NCBI GenBank assembly: GCA_007127935.1
Contig: SKYL01000263.1
Span: forward strand, 1 to 6,368
Source of the DNA: Halorhodospira sp.
GTDB taxonomy: Bacteria > Pseudomonadota > Gammaproteobacteria > Nitrococcales > Halorhodospiraceae
Length of the DNA stretch: 6,368 bases
Direction: 5' to 3'
Below, one piece after another: positions 5,591 through 6,368 of this stretch. Under the pieces are notes generated by a model. The model was not told where the DNA came from and did no database searches. It saw only the letters and a program-made list of their open reading frames with translations. The translations under genes and the position numbers were made by a program. Position 1 is the stretch's first letter. Every line of letters starts with the position of its first letter.

Positions 5591-6368
5591 GGCAACCTCC
5601 CGGATCGCTGGGAGGGCGCCGCCGGTGCCGCGGCCACCGGGTTCTGTGCGGCTATCAGGTAGTCCGCCAACTCCCGCCGCAAGATGATGGCCGCCGCCAC
5701 GAAGGCGAAAAAGAGGTCGAAGTAGGCCAAGCTAAGGAAGGCACCGCCGATCAGAAAGGCGAGGATGCCCAGGCGCAGCGCCCAGGCGTACTCGGCGATC
5801 CAGAGCGCGTCCGGGATGCGGGATGCCTGCTGCTTGAGCCGGGTCAGGCTGAGCAGGGTGAACAGCACCAGGCTGTAGTAGATGGCGAATCCGACCCACC
5901 CGTGTTGGCCTATGACTTGGAAGTAGATGCTGTGCTCGGCGCGGCGGCCTCCGCCGTCCTCGGCGGCCCATGAAACGTAGCTCTCCCAAAGGTCGTTGGG
6001 GAGGTTCTGGGTGCCGAAGCCGGAGCCGGTCCACGGGTTCTCGTTGGCGATGTTGTAGCTGACGCCCCACGCCTGTACCCGCCCCATGGCCGAGGCGTCC
6101 TCTTCGTAGGCCTGGAGGGTCTGCCACTGGTTGATCATGCGATCCGGGAAGGTCAGCCCGACACCGCCCACCGCGGCGATGCAGACCGCCACCAACGTCG
6201 TCTTGTAACGCATCTTTAGGAAGATCAGCGGCGCCAGGGCAATCAGGGTGACCCAAGCGCCCCGGGAGTGGGTGCCGACAATGGCGGCGGCGGTGAGGAA
6301 GAAGACGGCGTAAAGGGCGATGCCGGTACGGGGTGCCCAGCGGGACCACCACGGGGCGAAGAAGGGCA
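5587..6368 (-). CDS. O-antigen ligase/polymerase-like membrane protein (exosortase A-associated O-glycosylation ligase type), C-terminal part
   Basis: The open frame runs from the right edge to the TGA at 5587, giving 259 visible codons. Family members are usually about 400-450 residues, so roughly the first third is missing. The internal Met at 6213 is not the start: the frame upstream of it is open and contains the conserved GTHSRGAW (codons about 6255-6278). At least five hydrophobic segments are visible, including IALYAVFFLTAAAIVG, TLVAVCIAAVGGVGLTF, GWVGFAIYYSLVLFTL and ILAFLIGGAFLSLAYFDLFFAF. Between them lies a large polar loop with DRMINQWQTLQAYEEDASAM, GRVQAWGVSYNIANENPW and GSGFG, then AEHSIYFQVIGQHG. 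The SRGA motif and the long periplasmic loop with Arg/His/Glu are typical of the Wzy/WaaL superfamily; the sequence resembles TIGR03097. It would transfer or polymerise undecaprenyl-linked glycan at the periplasmic face of the inner membrane. Its stop overlaps the next start as ATGA, so the two are co-translated. Ligase versus polymerase cannot be decided from sequence. Confidence 0.88.
   Translation of the reverse strand, partial: PFFAPWWSRWAPRTGIALYAVFFLTAAAIVGTHSRGAWVTLIALAPLIFLKMRYKTTLVAVCIAAVGGVGLTFPDRMINQWQTLQAYEEDASAMGRVQAWGVSYNIANENPWTGSGFGTQNLPNDLWESYVSWAAEDGGGRRAEHSIYFQVIGQHGWVGFAIYYSLVLFTLLSLTRLKQQASRIPDALWIAEYAWALRLGILAFLIGGAFLSLAYFDLFFAFVAAAIILRRELADYLIAAQNPVAAAPAAPSQRSGRLP
5595..5600 (-). 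promoter_or_regulatory. Strong ribosome binding site for the 610-residue gene
   Basis: The minus strand reads GGAGGT four bases before ATG 5590, inside the last codons of the membrane ligase gene. It is the best Shine-Dalgarno match at any start in the window. It fixes the start of the 610-residue protein and suggests that protein is made in quantity equal to or above the upstream membrane protein. Confidence 0.8.

Noticed and set aside
5587..6213. Treating the Met at 6213 as the start of a complete 208-residue membrane protein
   Set aside because: The frame stays open to the window edge and contains the conserved THSRGAW segment upstream of that Met, so the protein is a fragment cut by the window edge.
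1..6368. Search for CRISPR arrays, tRNA/rRNA genes, insertion sequences, attachment sites and terminators
   Set aside because: No spaced direct repeats, inverted terminal repeats, transposase motifs, RNA gene signatures or hairpin-plus-T-run structures were seen; the window is essentially all coding.

Overview
The window is a compact, GC-rich (roughly two-thirds or more G+C by eye) stretch of bacterial chromosome. All supported genes lie on the minus strand and are packed almost end to end. Gene content points to an exopolysaccharide locus of the exosortase A (XrtA/EpsH, PEP-CTERM) type. The membrane ligase, the AMP-forming ligase and the PLP decarboxylase each resemble families known mainly from such loci. 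These loci are typical of high-GC beta- and gammaproteobacteria, which is my best guess for the host. No exosortase, PEP-CTERM protein, rRNA or tRNA is visible here, so the assignment rests on the neighbouring families.

Layout in transcription order (right to left): (1) 6368-5587, the C-terminal part of an O-antigen-ligase/polymerase-like membrane protein whose start lies off the window; (2) 5590-3758, an unrecognised 610-residue protein that looks like an alpha-toroid plus beta-sandwich polysaccharide-active enzyme; (3) 3770-3045, a GNAT-like acyltransferase; (4) 3028-1430, an acyl-CoA-ligase/adenylation enzyme; (5) 1433-153, a fold-type III PLP decarboxylase with a GTG start; (6) 140-1, the N-terminus of a Uma2-family putative endonuclease running off the left edge. 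Junctions are 4-base ATGA or GTGA overlaps or gaps of 12-16 bases. This implies one transcript with translational coupling. There is no gene-free stretch above 20 bases, and no internal promoter or terminator was seen.

How the genes may work together (inference): the membrane protein joins or polymerises lipid-linked glycans at the outer face of the inner membrane. The 610-residue protein may trim or modify the polymer. The ligase, decarboxylase and GNAT form a plausible small pathway: activate an acid or amino acid as an adenylate/thioester, decarboxylate it, and transfer it, perhaps as a glycan decoration. The carrier protein such a route would need is not in the window. The trailing Uma2 gene has no obvious role in polysaccharide synthesis and is probably a passenger.
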